A stretch of DNA of 64,000 nucleotides from Alitta virens (taxonomy: Eukaryota; Annelida; Polychaeta; Phyllodocida; Nereididae). The position numbers and the translations under genes are program-made. Location: assembly GCA_932294295.1 (NCBI GenBank), contig OW028580.1:25468975-25532974 (forward strand), read 5' to 3'. Under the pieces are notes generated by a model. It was not told the origin of the DNA and did no database searches. It was given only the letters and a program-made list of their open reading frames with translations. This document shows positions 1-11,365 of the stretch, one piece after another. Position 1 is the first letter of the stretch. The number at the start of each line of letters is the position of its first letter.

Positions 1-485
1 TATATATTTTGATTGTTAAAATGTTTGTCTCTAAAAAGCCTATAATCCACATCTTTCACACATGTGACCCATTAAACAGTTAGTCTTTCAAATTTATAAA
101 CATTAAAAATGTGTATTAGTGTCAAATCTAGAGTCCAGTTCATCCAAGGTCATACATGATTTGGAATCCAGCATCATTACGTCTGCCCTACAATTTAATA
201 CCGGACAAGACAGTAGCCATTGCCCCAACTAACACTGGGTTCGAAGTGATGATCCAAGGTTAAACCCTACAGGATCAACACCATTCTAACTTTAATGTAC
301 AATTAAGGCAGCAACTATACATGAATGGCAACTCCAGAATCAAAAACACATGGTCCTCTGGATCCCCAGACTCAGTTCACCCTCAACCAGATTGGCCAAA
401 AGGAATTATTTCTATTCCAAGGGTTAGATCATGAGATCTTCTGGGAATGTACATTTTAGTACAATCATATCTTAAAGAAATAATA

Positions 486-606
486 TATGGGGGTCTTTAC
501 TTGCCTCAGCACAGAGACTGAGTACAAAGCACACCAACGTCTCATGCATGAAGAGGGGCCAGGCCAGGATTAGCATCTAGGATCATCAACTTCTCAACCA
601 TGGGTG
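486..606 (-). repeat. SINE fragment (tRNA-derived family)
   Basis: This stretch shares the segment reading TTTACTTGCCTCAGCA, then a short AGA..CTGAGTACAA block, with copies near 6705, 8253 and 10430. It lies in the same orientation as those copies. The tRNA-like head is too diverged to be sure of. Confidence 0.5.
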
Positions 607-1390
607 CACTAGATTCGGTTAATATCACTCATACACAACAAAACCCAAATGTAAATTGCCCAAAAAATATAACAATAATAAATTATAAACAAATAAAATA
701 TTCATAGTTCTGAAGTTATCCAAACAATACATCAATCATATCAATAAGCCAAAGATCTGACTGTACTTAATCATTGACTGATTGACAATCCATTAAATCC
801 AACAAGCAATCAAGCATGTCAAACAGACTGTGAGATCCCGAATCCTCAAACTAGTGAGATTTGGTCATGTGGATTGTGGTCAGTCAGTCAGTCAGTCAGG
901 ACATGCAAGGCAGACTCTCTGTCTGTTTAGCTGTCTGTCTATAGCTGTATGCTTCTTTCTGCCGCGTATACTCTTTTTATCTGTTTGTCTGACTATCTGT
1001 CCAGATTTTACATAGTTAAACCCGCACAAACAGGGATCCAATTTGATCTCCTGTTGACAAAATTCCCAGAACCAACAATCCATGGATTACACACAAAGTT
1101 GTTCATCGGTGCATTAGACCATTTGACCCTTGCTGAGTTTATACATGTATGCAAATCATATGGGTAATCCCCTTTTCGTCGATTGCTAATACACTTCAAA
1201 ATTCCCTGAATCAAATAATTCGTAGATCCATGAGATATTGCAGCCGGATTCGGGAATAGACCCTATATGCTGGTAAATTACAAAGAGTAATCATGCAATT
1301 ATGTATACATATATTCCAGCATTGAATTCAAACTTCCCTATATTAAATAATTATTCCTACCATGCATACACAATCTACAAGCTTATGTTT

Positions 1391-1520
1391 TAGTTATATC
1401 CCTCATAGTCGGGAGTTAACTAACATTTTTGTTGGTTATATCCCGAAGCCAAAGGCTGAAGGCAGAGGGATGCAAGCAACAAAAATGTTAGTTAACTTTC
1501 GACTATGAGGGATATAGCTA
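1391..1520. repeat. Inverted-repeat (foldback/MITE-like) element
   Basis: Two 44-base arms, 1391-1434 and 1477-1520, are inverted copies differing at only about three positions. They enclose a 42-base loop that itself contains the small stem GCC-AAA-GGC. A related, more diverged arrangement occurs near 33355-33430 inside a WDR1 intron, so this is probably one copy of a dispersed family rather than a regulatory hairpin. Confidence 0.7.
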
Positions 1521-2926
1521 ACTTATACTCCACTAGGCATAGTTACTAATTTGTTTGATTGTTTATTTGTGTTTACTGCCTTTATTATGCAAGACAAGTT
1601 CAGTTTGCACTCAGGAGGGAGTTAAATAACATTTTCGAAAAGGTCTGGGCTTTACGTCATGTTTTTCTGCACCAGTGGCGCTAATTACGACTTACGTGGT
1701 GGAGTATATTATTGCCTCAGTCAATTAGTCATTTTGACTATATCTGCCATTGAATACTTTGATTAGACGTAGTTATTGACAAATTACGTCACTTAATTGA
1801 CTAACTATTGTAATTAGATTAGGAAATCTGGACATTATCAATGACTAACTTGCAACTTTTCATTTTCGTTCGTTTTTTAAGTGCACCAAAATCCTGAAAT
1901 ATTGTGGGGAATTTTTGCAACGCATGACTTCACAATGACAACAGTAACTACTAAGGTTCTTTGGTTGTGACGTAATTATCGATTGATTAATCAGCCAGGA
2001 AATGATGTGGAGAAAGCTGACTGTGATTATACACCTTGGCAACGGATCAACTACAGCCGGAAAATTGAACAACGTTCGATCGATGATCATCGATCACAGA
2101 GCAGACGAACTTCTTAAACATTGAACAAGACAAGACGTGCAAATATGACTACCCAATAATTAGAACACCTCCATTTTATCATGCAAGAATCAAGAGAATC
2201 GTATTACCACTTAATAAAAGACCACATCAACAATTAAAAGAATATTAAGTCAAAATCGTAGTTTTGTGACGTAGGTACATTATACTTTCCGGAAACAGGT
2301 CCTGTTGTAGAAGTAGTAGGAGTAGTAGGAGTAGTAGTTGTTTTTTGCGCACCTGTCAATCCATTGGGATCATAGACCAGAAACAAAGCGGCGAGCAGTT
2401 CAAGCACTCATCAGGTGCTCAGGGGAATTCCTTGACCTTTTGGGGGAATTTCTGAAGGGGTAAAGACGGGAACAGGGAAATTTGGGGGTATTTTGTTGGA
2501 AACCTGGGTATTGTATGCTGTAGTATTGTGCATTATGTTGAACTGTGCATAATACCCAGTTCAGCCCAGCAAGATAAACTACATGATGTCTACATCCATC
2601 ATGGCTGGGCTTCTAAATCACCAAGCTAACTATAATTCTAAGTAATTAAGATATTTTCAGTCTTCTTTCTTACTTTCTTTCTATGTGCACTACAGGTCAG
2701 CATCAAGCGGACTTCCAGTTAAATCCTTATGAAATTTACATGGGTCATTGGGTAAATGATTCATTATCCTACCCTGAACTACCAGCCACGAAAGCTACTT
2801 GAGTGTGTCAGATGATTTACTGAAAAATCTTGAACATGAAAATTTTCTGAAAATCAATTGATCTGGACTTTTCCAATGTAACGGTATTAACTCCAACCCC
2901 ATGTTGCACAGACAACGTAAAGCAAC

Positions 2927-3060
2927 TGACGTCATGACATACTTAGCTGCATCCTGATTGGTCCAGAGACAAGAGTGGCCGGAGACGCGCGTTGTGAGTT
3001 GAGTCACAGCTCCACACGTCACAGCCTTAATAAAAGCCCATGAGCAGACGAGACTAAGTA
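2927..3060 (+). promoter_or_regulatory. Inducible-type core promoter: CRE, CCAAT, AP-1, half-CRE, TATA-like
   Basis: A full palindromic CRE, TGACGTCA, lies at 2927-2934. An inverted CCAAT box (ATTGG) is at 2957-2961, a consensus AP-1/TRE site TGAGTCA at 3000-3006, a half CRE (ACGTCA) at 3016-3021 and a TATA-like TTAATAAAAG at 3027-3036. That places a likely start near 3055-3065, ahead of the intronless frame at 3286. This order and spacing is typical of cAMP- or growth-factor-induced immediate-early genes. Function is inferred from motifs only. Confidence 0.6.
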
Positions 3061-3285
3061 TTAACTCGCTGGACGCAGGTTGTAAACACATCAAATATCT
3101 ACTTAAAGTATTTGTGTAAAGAGGACTTGCCCTTGGATTACTTTTGATTTATTTCACCACGTCGCAACGTCACCGAGAACGCAAACGCACTAGAGCCACG
3201 CAAATTCAAAGTCGGCTAAGAAAAAGTTGAGACAACTCGAAAAAGAACAGTTTGTACGATATTTCTAAAGTTTTTCTTGCCTGCG

Positions 3286-3609
3286 ATGGAATGCGAAATG
3301 TGTGCCCACAGAAAACTGGCTCTTGGCAACATATTCCAAGGAATCGAAGAATCGAACGTGGAACGTCTGAGGGAGAACTACAACCAGTCATGTGACCACA
3401 AGAATGACTTCACAGTCAACCAAGCGCCCTCTGGGGTACTAGAGAGAAGTTCAAGCAACCTGAGTGATGCTGAAATGCCCGCAAATAGAGAATGCTCCAC
3501 TGCAAGACACAGGCAAAGGAGAAATGCCGTTGTGAGTGTGATAGACAATGTATCTAGAGAACTGTCGAAATGCCAAGTCACAGACAAAACTCCTGTTCTT
3601 GGATGCTGA
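3286..3609 (+). CDS. Small intronless gene, unrecognised protein (107 aa)
   Basis: This is an uninterrupted frame of 107 codons. The ATG at 3286 has G at -3 and G at +4, a good Kozak context; the frame is open slightly further upstream but without an ATG. The product is hydrophilic with no signal peptide or membrane segment. Residues 8-44 run RKLALGNIFQG..., a charged helix-like stretch, then HKNDF. The C-terminal part holds a basic cluster RHRQRRNAVVSVI. RRNAV has the form of the PKA pseudosubstrate of PKI inhibitors (R-R-N-A-hydrophobic), but the PKI phenylalanine eleven residues before that alanine is absent. The N-terminal half weakly recalls the CIP/KIP cyclin-binding region (aromatic-Gly, acidic, then DF). 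Neither is strong enough to name it. The promoter with CRE and AP-1 sites suggests an inducible regulatory protein. Confidence 0.6.
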   Translation: MECEMCAHRKLALGNIFQGIEESNVERLRENYNQSCDHKNDFTVNQAPSGVLERSSSNLSDAEMPANRECSTARHRQRRNAVVSVIDNVSRELSKCQVTDKTPVLGC

Positions 3610-4053
3610 TAAACATGAACTGATTGTTTTTTTTGGGTAAATTTTAATGACAGTTTCCAATAAGCCAAGACTTCAACGCGAATGGCTGTTTGTTGCACTT
3701 TGAGGTATCGAAATTTCATGGCAGTCGAAGATTAATACACAAGCGCACTGGAAAAGTCCAAGAACTTTTCGTGATCAAGAAGTCCAATACAAGACTTTTC
3801 AAGATGTCACAGTGAAGGCTGCTCTGTAATTGTGTATTATATTAGCAGGTCTAATGTTAAATTACATGACATTTAGTAGTTCCATTTTGTGGACAAAAAC
3901 ATTGTATATGTTACAATATTAGTGTCAATATTAAGGAGTGGCATGAGCATTACTCACAAATGTAATTTGAGAAGCTTGCTACATATTTGGTATACATACT
4001 GAGTGAGCTCAATGAGTAGATTTCCAGAAGGTTTTGTGCAGTAATATGAGGGG

Positions 4054-4264
4054 TTGAATGGCATTGAAATACCTTGTCAATGAAAGATCCTATTACAAGT
4101 ATGAGTAGTTCTGCAGTATTACACCTGGCATTAAATGTGTACTGGTTAATGAAGCTCTAATTGAATGACATTGAAATACCTTGTCAATGAAAGATATTAT
4201 AACAAGTATGAGTAGTTCTGCAGTATTACACTTTGCATTAAATTTGTACTGGTTAATGAAGCAT
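4054..4264. repeat. 107-bp tandem duplication, two copies
   Basis: Copy 1 starts at 4054 and copy 2 at 4161. Both begin TTGAATG(G/A)CATTGAAATACC and end ACTGGTTAATGAAGC. They differ at only a handful of positions, so the duplication is fairly recent. Confidence 0.8.
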
Positions 4265-5730
4265 GCATATAATATTAGGTTCCAGAAAGATCTGAAAAAC
4301 ATACCATGAGGCCCATGAAGGACTTAATTGTCACCTTAAAATGTTTAGGTGCAAGTCCATGTAATTGATCATTTGAGCATTATGCCAAAATTATGGTGTT
4401 TATGTATTCCTAAGTATTAACTATATATTCCACTAGACATTCCTCTTGCTGTGATATTGATATGTACTGACAAGTATATGGTATGATAACTAACCAGTGA
4501 ATTACATATTCTGTTTAGAAACTAAACTTAAATGATACATTTAATATGTAGTTTATCTAACTTTTATTATACAAGAAATTGATCACATTTATTTCAATTA
4601 TTATTACAATATCTAGTCAGTTATTCATGTACAATGTAAGCTACAATAACAAAACTTGTGTAAGACAAAGCAATAATGTCTTTAAATCATATTTAAATAT
4701 GATATGTGGTGAATTTTCTCTTTGTTTGATATTAATGTTGTGAAATATAACACATTAGTATTCACATGAACATTATCATGATCACATCCTTGTTTTAACA
4801 TGGTCCAAATTCTGACCTGCTCATACATGTAAAATGACTCATGATAAGGTCAAATGTTGTGACTTGAATATACGCAATATGTACAAATGTACATCTTACA
4901 ATAATAGTAGAAATATGATATCCGAATGACGCACGGTCTTACACATAAAACGCTCGAGAAAGCACTTAGCTTGTTTCGTAAGCGGATTAGTTTAATTTGG
5001 GAATTGTGAATTAACATGGTTAACATGACAAACAGAATGATTTTCCTTTTGATCTGGTTACTGAATGTTTGTGGGTTTAGCTTTCTGTGTACTGTATAAC
5101 AGGCAGATCCTGTATGATAATACGGTTCATTTTGTAATTTCAATGAATTCAGTCAAGTTTGATGCTGTAAACGGTGACTTAATGATTCCACATAACAAAT
5201 GTGAATTAATAGTTTATTCTGGATCATTGTTAGTGTAATTTCAGAATTATGTCCATTTATCAGTGATTTCTGTTTCAAACTTTCTACAATACATGTATGT
5301 GTGATAATTTAATTATCACGAAGGGTGAATTACATGTACCTCTTAGATCTGATTTTTCTTTACAAAGTTTTGTGGCGGGATCAACTTAGTTAGATCTTAA
5401 TGAAGCGTGAGTGATATATTATATATTTTCAATATTGAGGTGTATGTCGTTTTGTGGTTTTGTACATATGTTTTTATATTGAATTAAATGGTAAAACTGA
5501 TACGTTGTGTTAACTTTTCTCATTTCTCAGTTAAACTTATACATATGGTAAACCTAGATAGCATTCCAAAATCGCATTAACATCGGCGATGGTGAAATGA
5601 TGTACCGATGGTCATATGCAGCTAGATATAGAAACGATGCTGGCCCGATTTGGAATGCTATCTGGGAAGGTTATCGGCTTTACAGTGCTGATTACAAGAC
5701 AACTTCTTCCAAACCCTAAACAATTACACC

Positions 5731-5848
5731 AGTAGCAGATTAAGAGGGAGGGTTAAGGGGTTTAAACCCCCCCCCCCTTGGCCTAGTATATCTTAATTAA
5801 AAAATAATTCAGTGGTCCCCCGCAATATTTTTTCTGGATCCGCCCCTG
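5731..5848. mobile_element. Degraded hAT-like MITE with poly-C interior
   Basis: The right end reads CTGGATCCGCCCCTG, and the left end CAGTAGCAGATTAAGAGGG is a mutated inverted counterpart. The interior carries a run of about 13 C. It belongs with the better preserved copies at 39756-39971 and 50481-50632. Confidence 0.5.
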
Positions 5849-6602
5849 TACACACTCGGCAGGCCAATCCAGAGTCTTTCTCAACTCCCTGCGGAGCAAA
5901 CCAATAGGAAATCGCTCACACCAGTGCCATCAATGGTTGCCAATGGTCGAGTACCCAAAGGTTCCGGGTAGGGTGAGACAGTAGTTGGAGGCAGGGTTTA
6001 AACCTACTACTTGATCAGCAAGTGAATGGCCTAACCAATGGCCACAATATTTAAGAGATAATCCAAGTGAATTCAGGCAAATCCAACCGTTTTTCTGAAA
6101 ACAACATGCATTGTCAGGACTGAACAAAGACTAGGACTGAAGGGTGCAGTCCTCCACAAAAAAAAAACAATTCTGGCCACTACATTGTATATACGCTTTT
6201 GTATATGGCACTAATTGTATGAAAAATGGCTAAATTGACAGGATTGGATAAAAACATGCATAGATTGGATTAAACCATGCAGTCCTCTTTAAAAAAAAAA
6301 AATAACCTTACCACCACTTGATGATTCAACCTGGGTGGCCTAGTGGTTAAAGGACAGTCTTTTTTCTTTGGTCCCAGGTTTAATTATTGGTTCTAACATT
6401 ACATGTCATTGAAAAGATTGCATCTGGCTTAAATTTCTAAAAAAATAAAGGAACTGCTAGGTTCAGAGTTAAAGATCAAAGAAGCCCCACATCTAACAAA
6501 CATACATATAAAACATATATACACAAAATTCAGACCAGGATTTGAATCCTGGACATGCAGCAAGAGTTGCTTGTCAATGTTCAATATGTCAATACAACTG
6601 GG

Positions 6603-6745
6603 TCTACATGAAGCTTGGTCACCTTATTTGGCCAGAGACAGATATAATGATGAGATGATAAGGCTTGGAGTCCATGTTACACATTTACCCCACGGGTTGG
6701 ATCTTTTACTTGCCTCAGCATAGACATCAAGTACACCAAAACCAC
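6603..6745 (-). repeat. SINE fragment
   Basis: It shares ATGATGAGATGA-AAGGC, GGATCTTTTACTTGCCTCAG and CATAGACA..AAGTACA with the copies at 8185-8422 and 10340-10591. It abuts the LINE relic that starts near 6745; the tRNA-like head has been lost. Confidence 0.6.
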
Positions 6746-7601
6746 TGTTGGATGCATTGCGTGTGCTGACGACATTGTTCTGCTGTCGCCAACTAAGCTT
6801 GGATTAGCAAAAATGTTGGATATATGTCAGCATTACTCTGTTAGTTATTACTTACAGTTCAATGGCATGAAAAGTCAATTTATAGTATTTAGTTCCATAA
6901 TGTCTGAAAATGTTTCCATTAGTGTGTTTGACAATTTGATAACTAATGCATCAAGTGTGGTTCATCTTGGACATAGACTGTATGCTGACCTTCGTAAAGA
7001 TGATGTGGAAGGAGTAATAGCCTCCTTCTACAAACAGTTCAATATGTTTCGTGGCAAATTTGGCAAGCTAGCCTCCTCGGTACAGGCTGGATTATTTAGC
7101 ACCTACTGTTCAAGATTTAATGGGTGTATGTTGCTTCCATTCAAGAAAATTGACAAACTGTGTGTTGTATGGAGAAAGTCTTTGAGGGTATTGTGGCGGC
7201 TCCCTTACTGAACACACTGTGGGATTGTGGCTGCTCTATCCAGTTCTCTATGTGGGAAGCATATGTTCATCTCCTGTTTTATGACATTTGCCGCTGCAGT
7301 TATGAACCATCCAACCAGTGCAGTGAGCTATGTGATGAGGGCTGCATTGAACTGTTCAATGTCTATATTTAGAGAAAATCTGCAGTTTTGCTGCAATGAA
7401 CTTGGATTATCCAATGTGGAAGATATTCATGAAAGGAATAAAACCTCAATAAAACTCTTATGTACTGAAAATTGCAAGATGGCCCTAAGACATGATGCAA
7501 AAGTTATTTACGAACTGAGTAATGTCAGAGACAATTTGTCAGAAACTGTACTTGAACCAACAGAGGTTCGCCAAATGATATTTGAACTTTCCATAAATTA
7601 A
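6745..7601 (+). pseudogene. Degraded non-LTR retrotransposon, C-terminal reverse transcriptase part
   Basis: The frame reads CADDIVLLSPT just before 6813, the catalytic motif C of a LINE reverse transcriptase (usually F/Y-A-D-D). It is followed by LQFNGMKSQFIVF, HLGHRLYAD and VVWRKSLRVLWRLPY, the usual order of thumb and post-RT segments. After LPY near 7211 the frame is broken. Coding similarity resumes in another frame from 7227, ending SNVRDNLSETV at a stop near 7601. No 5' part, endonuclease or full RT is present, so this is a dead truncated copy. The clade cannot be fixed by eye. Confidence 0.75.
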
Positions 7602-8184
7602 ATTTCTTTTTTTTTACATATAATTTCACATGTACTATTATATATGTATGAATAAAATAATATATATATTTACCAAAATTTGCATCAGAGAGAGATATAT
7701 AGTGAGTTGCACCACAGCTATCTATAACAACATGATTAATGCTTGGATGGACTAGTTCATCCAATATTATTGCATACTAAGATAATGAGAGTAGATAATA
7801 TGCAGAGAATGATTGTATGCAAATATGTGATCAATGTTTAAGAAATTTAACATAATCTTAATTCATGGTTGCCATGCTACAGGGAATGAATAATGAACCA
7901 TATCTGACAACCTAATTAGGGTTAGTTAGGACTTATCAGATAAGCCCCAAGACTGTTATCAAAATAACCAAATAAACAAAAAATAATAATAATCCAGGTT
8001 CCTTGTTGGATAATTATTTTCCATTATATTTCTTTCTTTCTTTTTTTTAAGGAATTATTTCGGGGGGACATGTCCCCTCCACTCTTTTGAAGGAGAGGCA
8101 TTTCATATGAATTCTGAACAATTTCTTTATTCGGTTTTGATATGATTATCTTATCTTAGGCAAGTTCTTGTCGCTATCGAGAGT

Positions 8185-8422
8185 TGATTGGTGAGGTGAG
8201 AGAGAGGATGAGTCCACATATATGTGACACATATACCCCATGGGTGGGATCTTTTACTTGCCTCAGCATAGACACTGAGTACAACGGACTGCCCATTTAA
8301 CATCCCATCCGAACGACATCCAGCTTGGGTTTTGCTCATGAAGAGTGCACGGGGGAGCCTGGGACTGAACCCGGGTCCTTCAGAGGAGCAGGCGTGCCTC
8401 TCACCACTAGACCACCCAGCTA
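8185..8422 (-). mobile_element. tRNA-derived SINE, best preserved copy
   Basis: On the minus strand it begins with a tRNA-like head. The A box TGGTCTAGTGGT lies at 8414-8403 and the B box GGTTCAGTCCC at 8371-8361, spaced as in a tRNA gene. The unrelated body carries the family signature with CTGAGGCAAGTAAAAGATCC. No foldable acceptor stem with a CCA-competent 3' end was seen, so this is a SINE and not a tRNA gene. Confidence 0.75.
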
Positions 8423-8554
8423 AGATCCAGGGTTTAGATTAATGACATTCCATCTTGCGTCATATCCAAAACACACTGTTACCATAGAGACAGCATTTCC
8501 CTTGGTAGTATTATTGTTTATTGGTGGTAAGAAGCAAATTTTCAGTGCATACCA

Positions 8555-8640
8555 GGTCTTGTCTGGGCCAGTTGGCAAAGTGTTGCATTGGTGACTGACG
8601 AGTTGTGGTTCGAATCCATGGACCCAAATTATAAATTAAT
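8555..8640 (+). repeat. tRNA-like SINE head, second family
   Basis: An excellent B box GGTTCGAATCC lies at 8607-8617, with a plausible A box (GGCCAGTTGGCAAAGTG) about 45 bases before. The body does not match the 8185-8422 family, so it is probably a different tRNA-derived repeat. Confidence 0.5.
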
Positions 8641-9950
8641 TAACTGCAATGTAATGGAATTAGGCAAACCCTTTCACCTGTGTGACCACACATTGACCAG
8701 TCATCCTAGTGAGTGATTTTTTTCTCATCAGACCTGTTCAAGCTTGATGCTTTCTCCAACAATGGGACAACCTGGCATGCTAATAGCAAGTATAAAGGTA
8801 CAGTTAGTTCCATAAACTATGGTGACTCTAGACAGCGGTAGCGACCTATTCCTGGCTGTAGCTGTAACTGGCTAAAGCCAGCTGCTTCTGTCTACTTCTA
8901 GCTAATAGTCGGCTAACAACTACCACCACTGAGAAATTATAAACCTTGCTACATGTAAGAAATTCATCTAAATATGTATTTGCAATAGACATACATCTTT
9001 TCAACAAGACATGACAAATATGCGTAACACTCAACTCATGCACCAGATGGTGCTGCATGTACTTATAGATCCGGCTTTGAGTAGTTATAGCCAGACAGTT
9101 CCGTTTAGTGGCAAGTAGATCATTCAGGTTAAACTTGACAGGATGAAACTAACTGTAAAGGTCCATACATGCAGGTACCAGGTACACCCATTCTTAATGC
9201 AAATACAAAGCATACCTGTGAGCTCCCCAAAATTAATGCGTCACTCTTGAAATTTTGTAAGGATGGACATATAATCATAGTTATTAACAGCCAGTATTAA
9301 AAAGCTATATTTGAATGATGCCCTACAAAATAGAACCTGATGCAAACTTTAAAGGACCTGTTATAATCATTTCACATTTTCATTTAACATCTTCTCAAAA
9401 TGTCGGAATATTTTTGGGTGTAACTGTAACACAAGGTCACAAAAGTGCACACTCTGATATTTTAATTATTCCTTTATTAGTGGCCAAAGTATTCATATTG
9501 AATGCAATTAACGACTTTGACAAACCAAAACACGATCTTTCCTCTAAAATTAGAAACTTTCCGCTAAATTTCATCGAATTTTTTGGTTGCCTTATATCAC
9601 ATCCCACCACCCATGCAAACACACCTGTAGTTTTGATAAATAATATTCTTCCTGATTCTAAATTAAGCCTCTGATTGCTATAAATAGTTCTGATATCAGG
9701 TGCAATACAAGCAATGAATTTACCGAATTCCGTGCGTGATATATTTCTTACATCAAAAGCTTGCATGGGTGGATATTAAATTACAGAGAAATGCAAAGAG
9801 TAATGAGATATGATCATAAAAGCATGCTCATATGTATATCTATATACATAATTATGTAGGAGTTTCTCAATATAGCACGAAATACGCAAAACTGCTCACA
9901 AATTTACAATAATTATTTATGATATAATCTCTGTCCTATCCTACTTGCAG
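8641..9950. other. Non-coding or unassigned stretch
   Basis: No gene is recognised. Open frames of about 110-120 codons overlap on opposite strands between 9315 and 9766; neither translation resembles a known family. Confidence 0.4.
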
Positions 9951-9952
9951 AC

Positions 9953-10051
9953 AGTTATTGGATAAACCTTCTCAGCAACTAGATAGAGTACAGAAATTAA
10001 TGACTTCTCGTTCTGTTTCTTTTGATGATTTGCTTAAGTCTGTGTGTGTAA
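9953..10051 (+). pseudogene. Short protein-like fragment, probably transposon-derived
   Basis: A frame following a CTTGCAGA sequence reads QLLDKPSQQLDRVQKLMTSR and continues SVSFDDLLK. This is non-repetitive, amphipathic protein-like sequence cut off by the MITE at 10052. No family could be assigned with confidence and no continuation is visible. Confidence 0.3.
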
Positions 10052-10183
10052 TACGGAAGCCTATTAGGGCCACACACAACTAAATTTTTTCGTTTGCGTT
10101 TTTTCTACATAATTTATTTTTTATTTGTGTTGCCACACTGAAAAAAAAATGTATAAGACAAATATCACTAATAGGCTTCCGTA
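10052..10183. mobile_element. 132-bp MITE with perfect 16-bp terminal inverted repeats
   Basis: The ends TACGGAAGCCTATTAG (10052-10067) and CTAATAGGCTTCCGTA (10168-10183) are perfect inverted repeats. The terminal TA on both sides could be a TA target duplication of Tc1/mariner type. The interior (CACACACAACT, then T-rich sequence with CTACATAATTT and ATTTGTG) is the seed of the long arrays at 10655-10835 and 11385-12290. Confidence 0.75.
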
Positions 10184-10339
10184 GTGTAGTAAGGTAATGG
10201 CCTGAGATAGAAAATTGAGAATTTTATTGCAGTCCCACTGGATTCTGATCAATTCATTCGGACCTGGTGAGAAAGTTATCATACAGTAGTAATGTTTCAA
10301 TTTTCCAATATCTCAATGATACTTGTCTGAAGCATAGCC

Positions 10340-10591
10340 AGCTTCTATGACCAGCCATCACAGGCAGACGTAATGATGAGATGAAAAGGCATGAAGTCCA
10401 CAACATGATGTTACATCGGTTTGGATCTTTGACTTGCCTCAGCATAGGCACCAAGTACAATCGATATCCAGCTGAGCAGGAGCATATAATGAGTACTGCC
10501 TGGGCCAGGAATTCGAATCTGGGACCTTCAGCAGAGCTGGCTAATTTGGAATTAGCAAATTTATGTCTTAACCACTAGGCCACCCAGTACT
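10340..10591 (-). mobile_element. tRNA-derived SINE copy
   Basis: This is the same family as 8185-8422. The minus-strand head GGGTGGCCTAGTGGTTAAG is at the right end, a B-box-like GATTCGAATTCC lies near 10508-10520, and the family body with CTGAGGCAAGTC is near 10430-10445. The far end (TCATCATTACGTCTGCC on minus) recurs at 48575. Confidence 0.7.
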
Positions 10592-10654
10592 GCAGTCTTA
10601 CAGTGGAATTGTGGATCATCATGTGGACTAACATTCAGATTTATTGTCTGATTA

Positions 10655-10835
10655 GTTCGTTTTTTTGCTGCATAATTTATTTCCACCTAATTTGCAGTTG
10701 TTTATGTGTTTTGTTTTGCTACATCAGTTTTTTCCCCAAATTTTTGCTCTACATTATTGTTTTCCAGTTTGTGTTGTCTGCTACATAATTTTTTTTCCCC
10801 AATTTGTGATTTTGTGTTTTTGCAACATAATGGGA
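10655..10835 (+). repeat. T-rich tandem array of about 35-40 bp units
   Basis: Repeats have the form GCTACATAATTTTTTTCCCC then AATTTGTGTTTT, in about four diverged units. The same unit forms the larger array from 11385 and, inverted, the one from 12085. Confidence 0.65.
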
Positions 10836-11365
10836 CTGGCTTGCGACGCAGTCTGTTTGGGCTTCTGCTTTTACACGGAGTAAATGTTAAATATGGTGTG
10901 GAATTAAATTCATATCATCATTATGTCTGCCAAACTGAAAATTAAAACTTGCTATAATTAAGTATTTCCAGAAATGGACAATTTTACAATAAGGCAAGAT
11001 TGTTTCATAATAAGACACGATCGTTCAAGATTATTCATTAAATTCTCATTAAATCAGTTTCAATGTTGATAAATAATGATCTCCCAAGACACTCTCAAGT
11101 GTAAAAAAAAAAAGAAACAGCTCGCAGCTAGATTTGGAAAGGCTTTAGATTTAGCAGATAATACTGGGTTACAAAATTAGGTGCGACACTGATTAAGTCT
11201 GCGAGATCTAAATTAGGAAATTAATTGGTCACTGTATCTTTATCTGTACACTATCCTTTTTCCTTGCAAAGGTGTGGTTCATTACTGCAAGGGTGGCTAG
11301 ACCTAGATAGCTTGGCCATTACCTCAACAGAGATTGAGTAGCTAGACCTATTCACAGTTTTCTGC

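Larger units (their letters stand above)
1..2880. other. Non-coding region with repeat debris
   Basis: No supported gene is visible here. The stretch holds a SINE fragment near 486-606, a GTCA/CTGT-rich simple-sequence patch at about 880-960, a hairpin element at 1391-1520, and a GTA/GAA trinucleotide-like run at about 2308-2340. The open frames present are short, overlap on both strands, and show no protein family I recognise. The last few hundred bases lead into the promoter of the small gene at 3286. Confidence 0.6.
3610..6590. other. 3' flank / non-coding region
   Basis: This is AT-rich DNA without a supported gene. The first part is probably the 3' UTR of the gene ending at 3609; it contains several ATTTA pentamers, but I cannot place the poly(A) site. 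It then holds a 107-bp tandem duplication (4054-4264), a degraded hAT-like MITE (about 5731-5848) and tRNA-like SINE pieces near 6330 and 6530. Confidence 0.5.

Noticed and set aside
2795..3094. 99-codon frame on minus
   Set aside because: It runs antisense across the promoter with CRE and AP-1 sites, and its translation resembles no family.
3378..3719. 113-codon frame on minus opposite the small gene
   Set aside because: Shadow of the plus-strand frame at 3286-3609, which has the promoter and Kozak context.
8361..8422. Possible tRNA gene on minus
   Set aside because: A and B boxes are good, but the acceptor stem does not close and the sequence continues into a repeat body shared with other copies; it is a SINE head.
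9315..9766. Open frames of ~110-120 codons overlapping on opposite strands
   Set aside because: No recognisable family, no splice or promoter context, and mutual overlap on both strands; chance opening in AT-rich DNA is likely.
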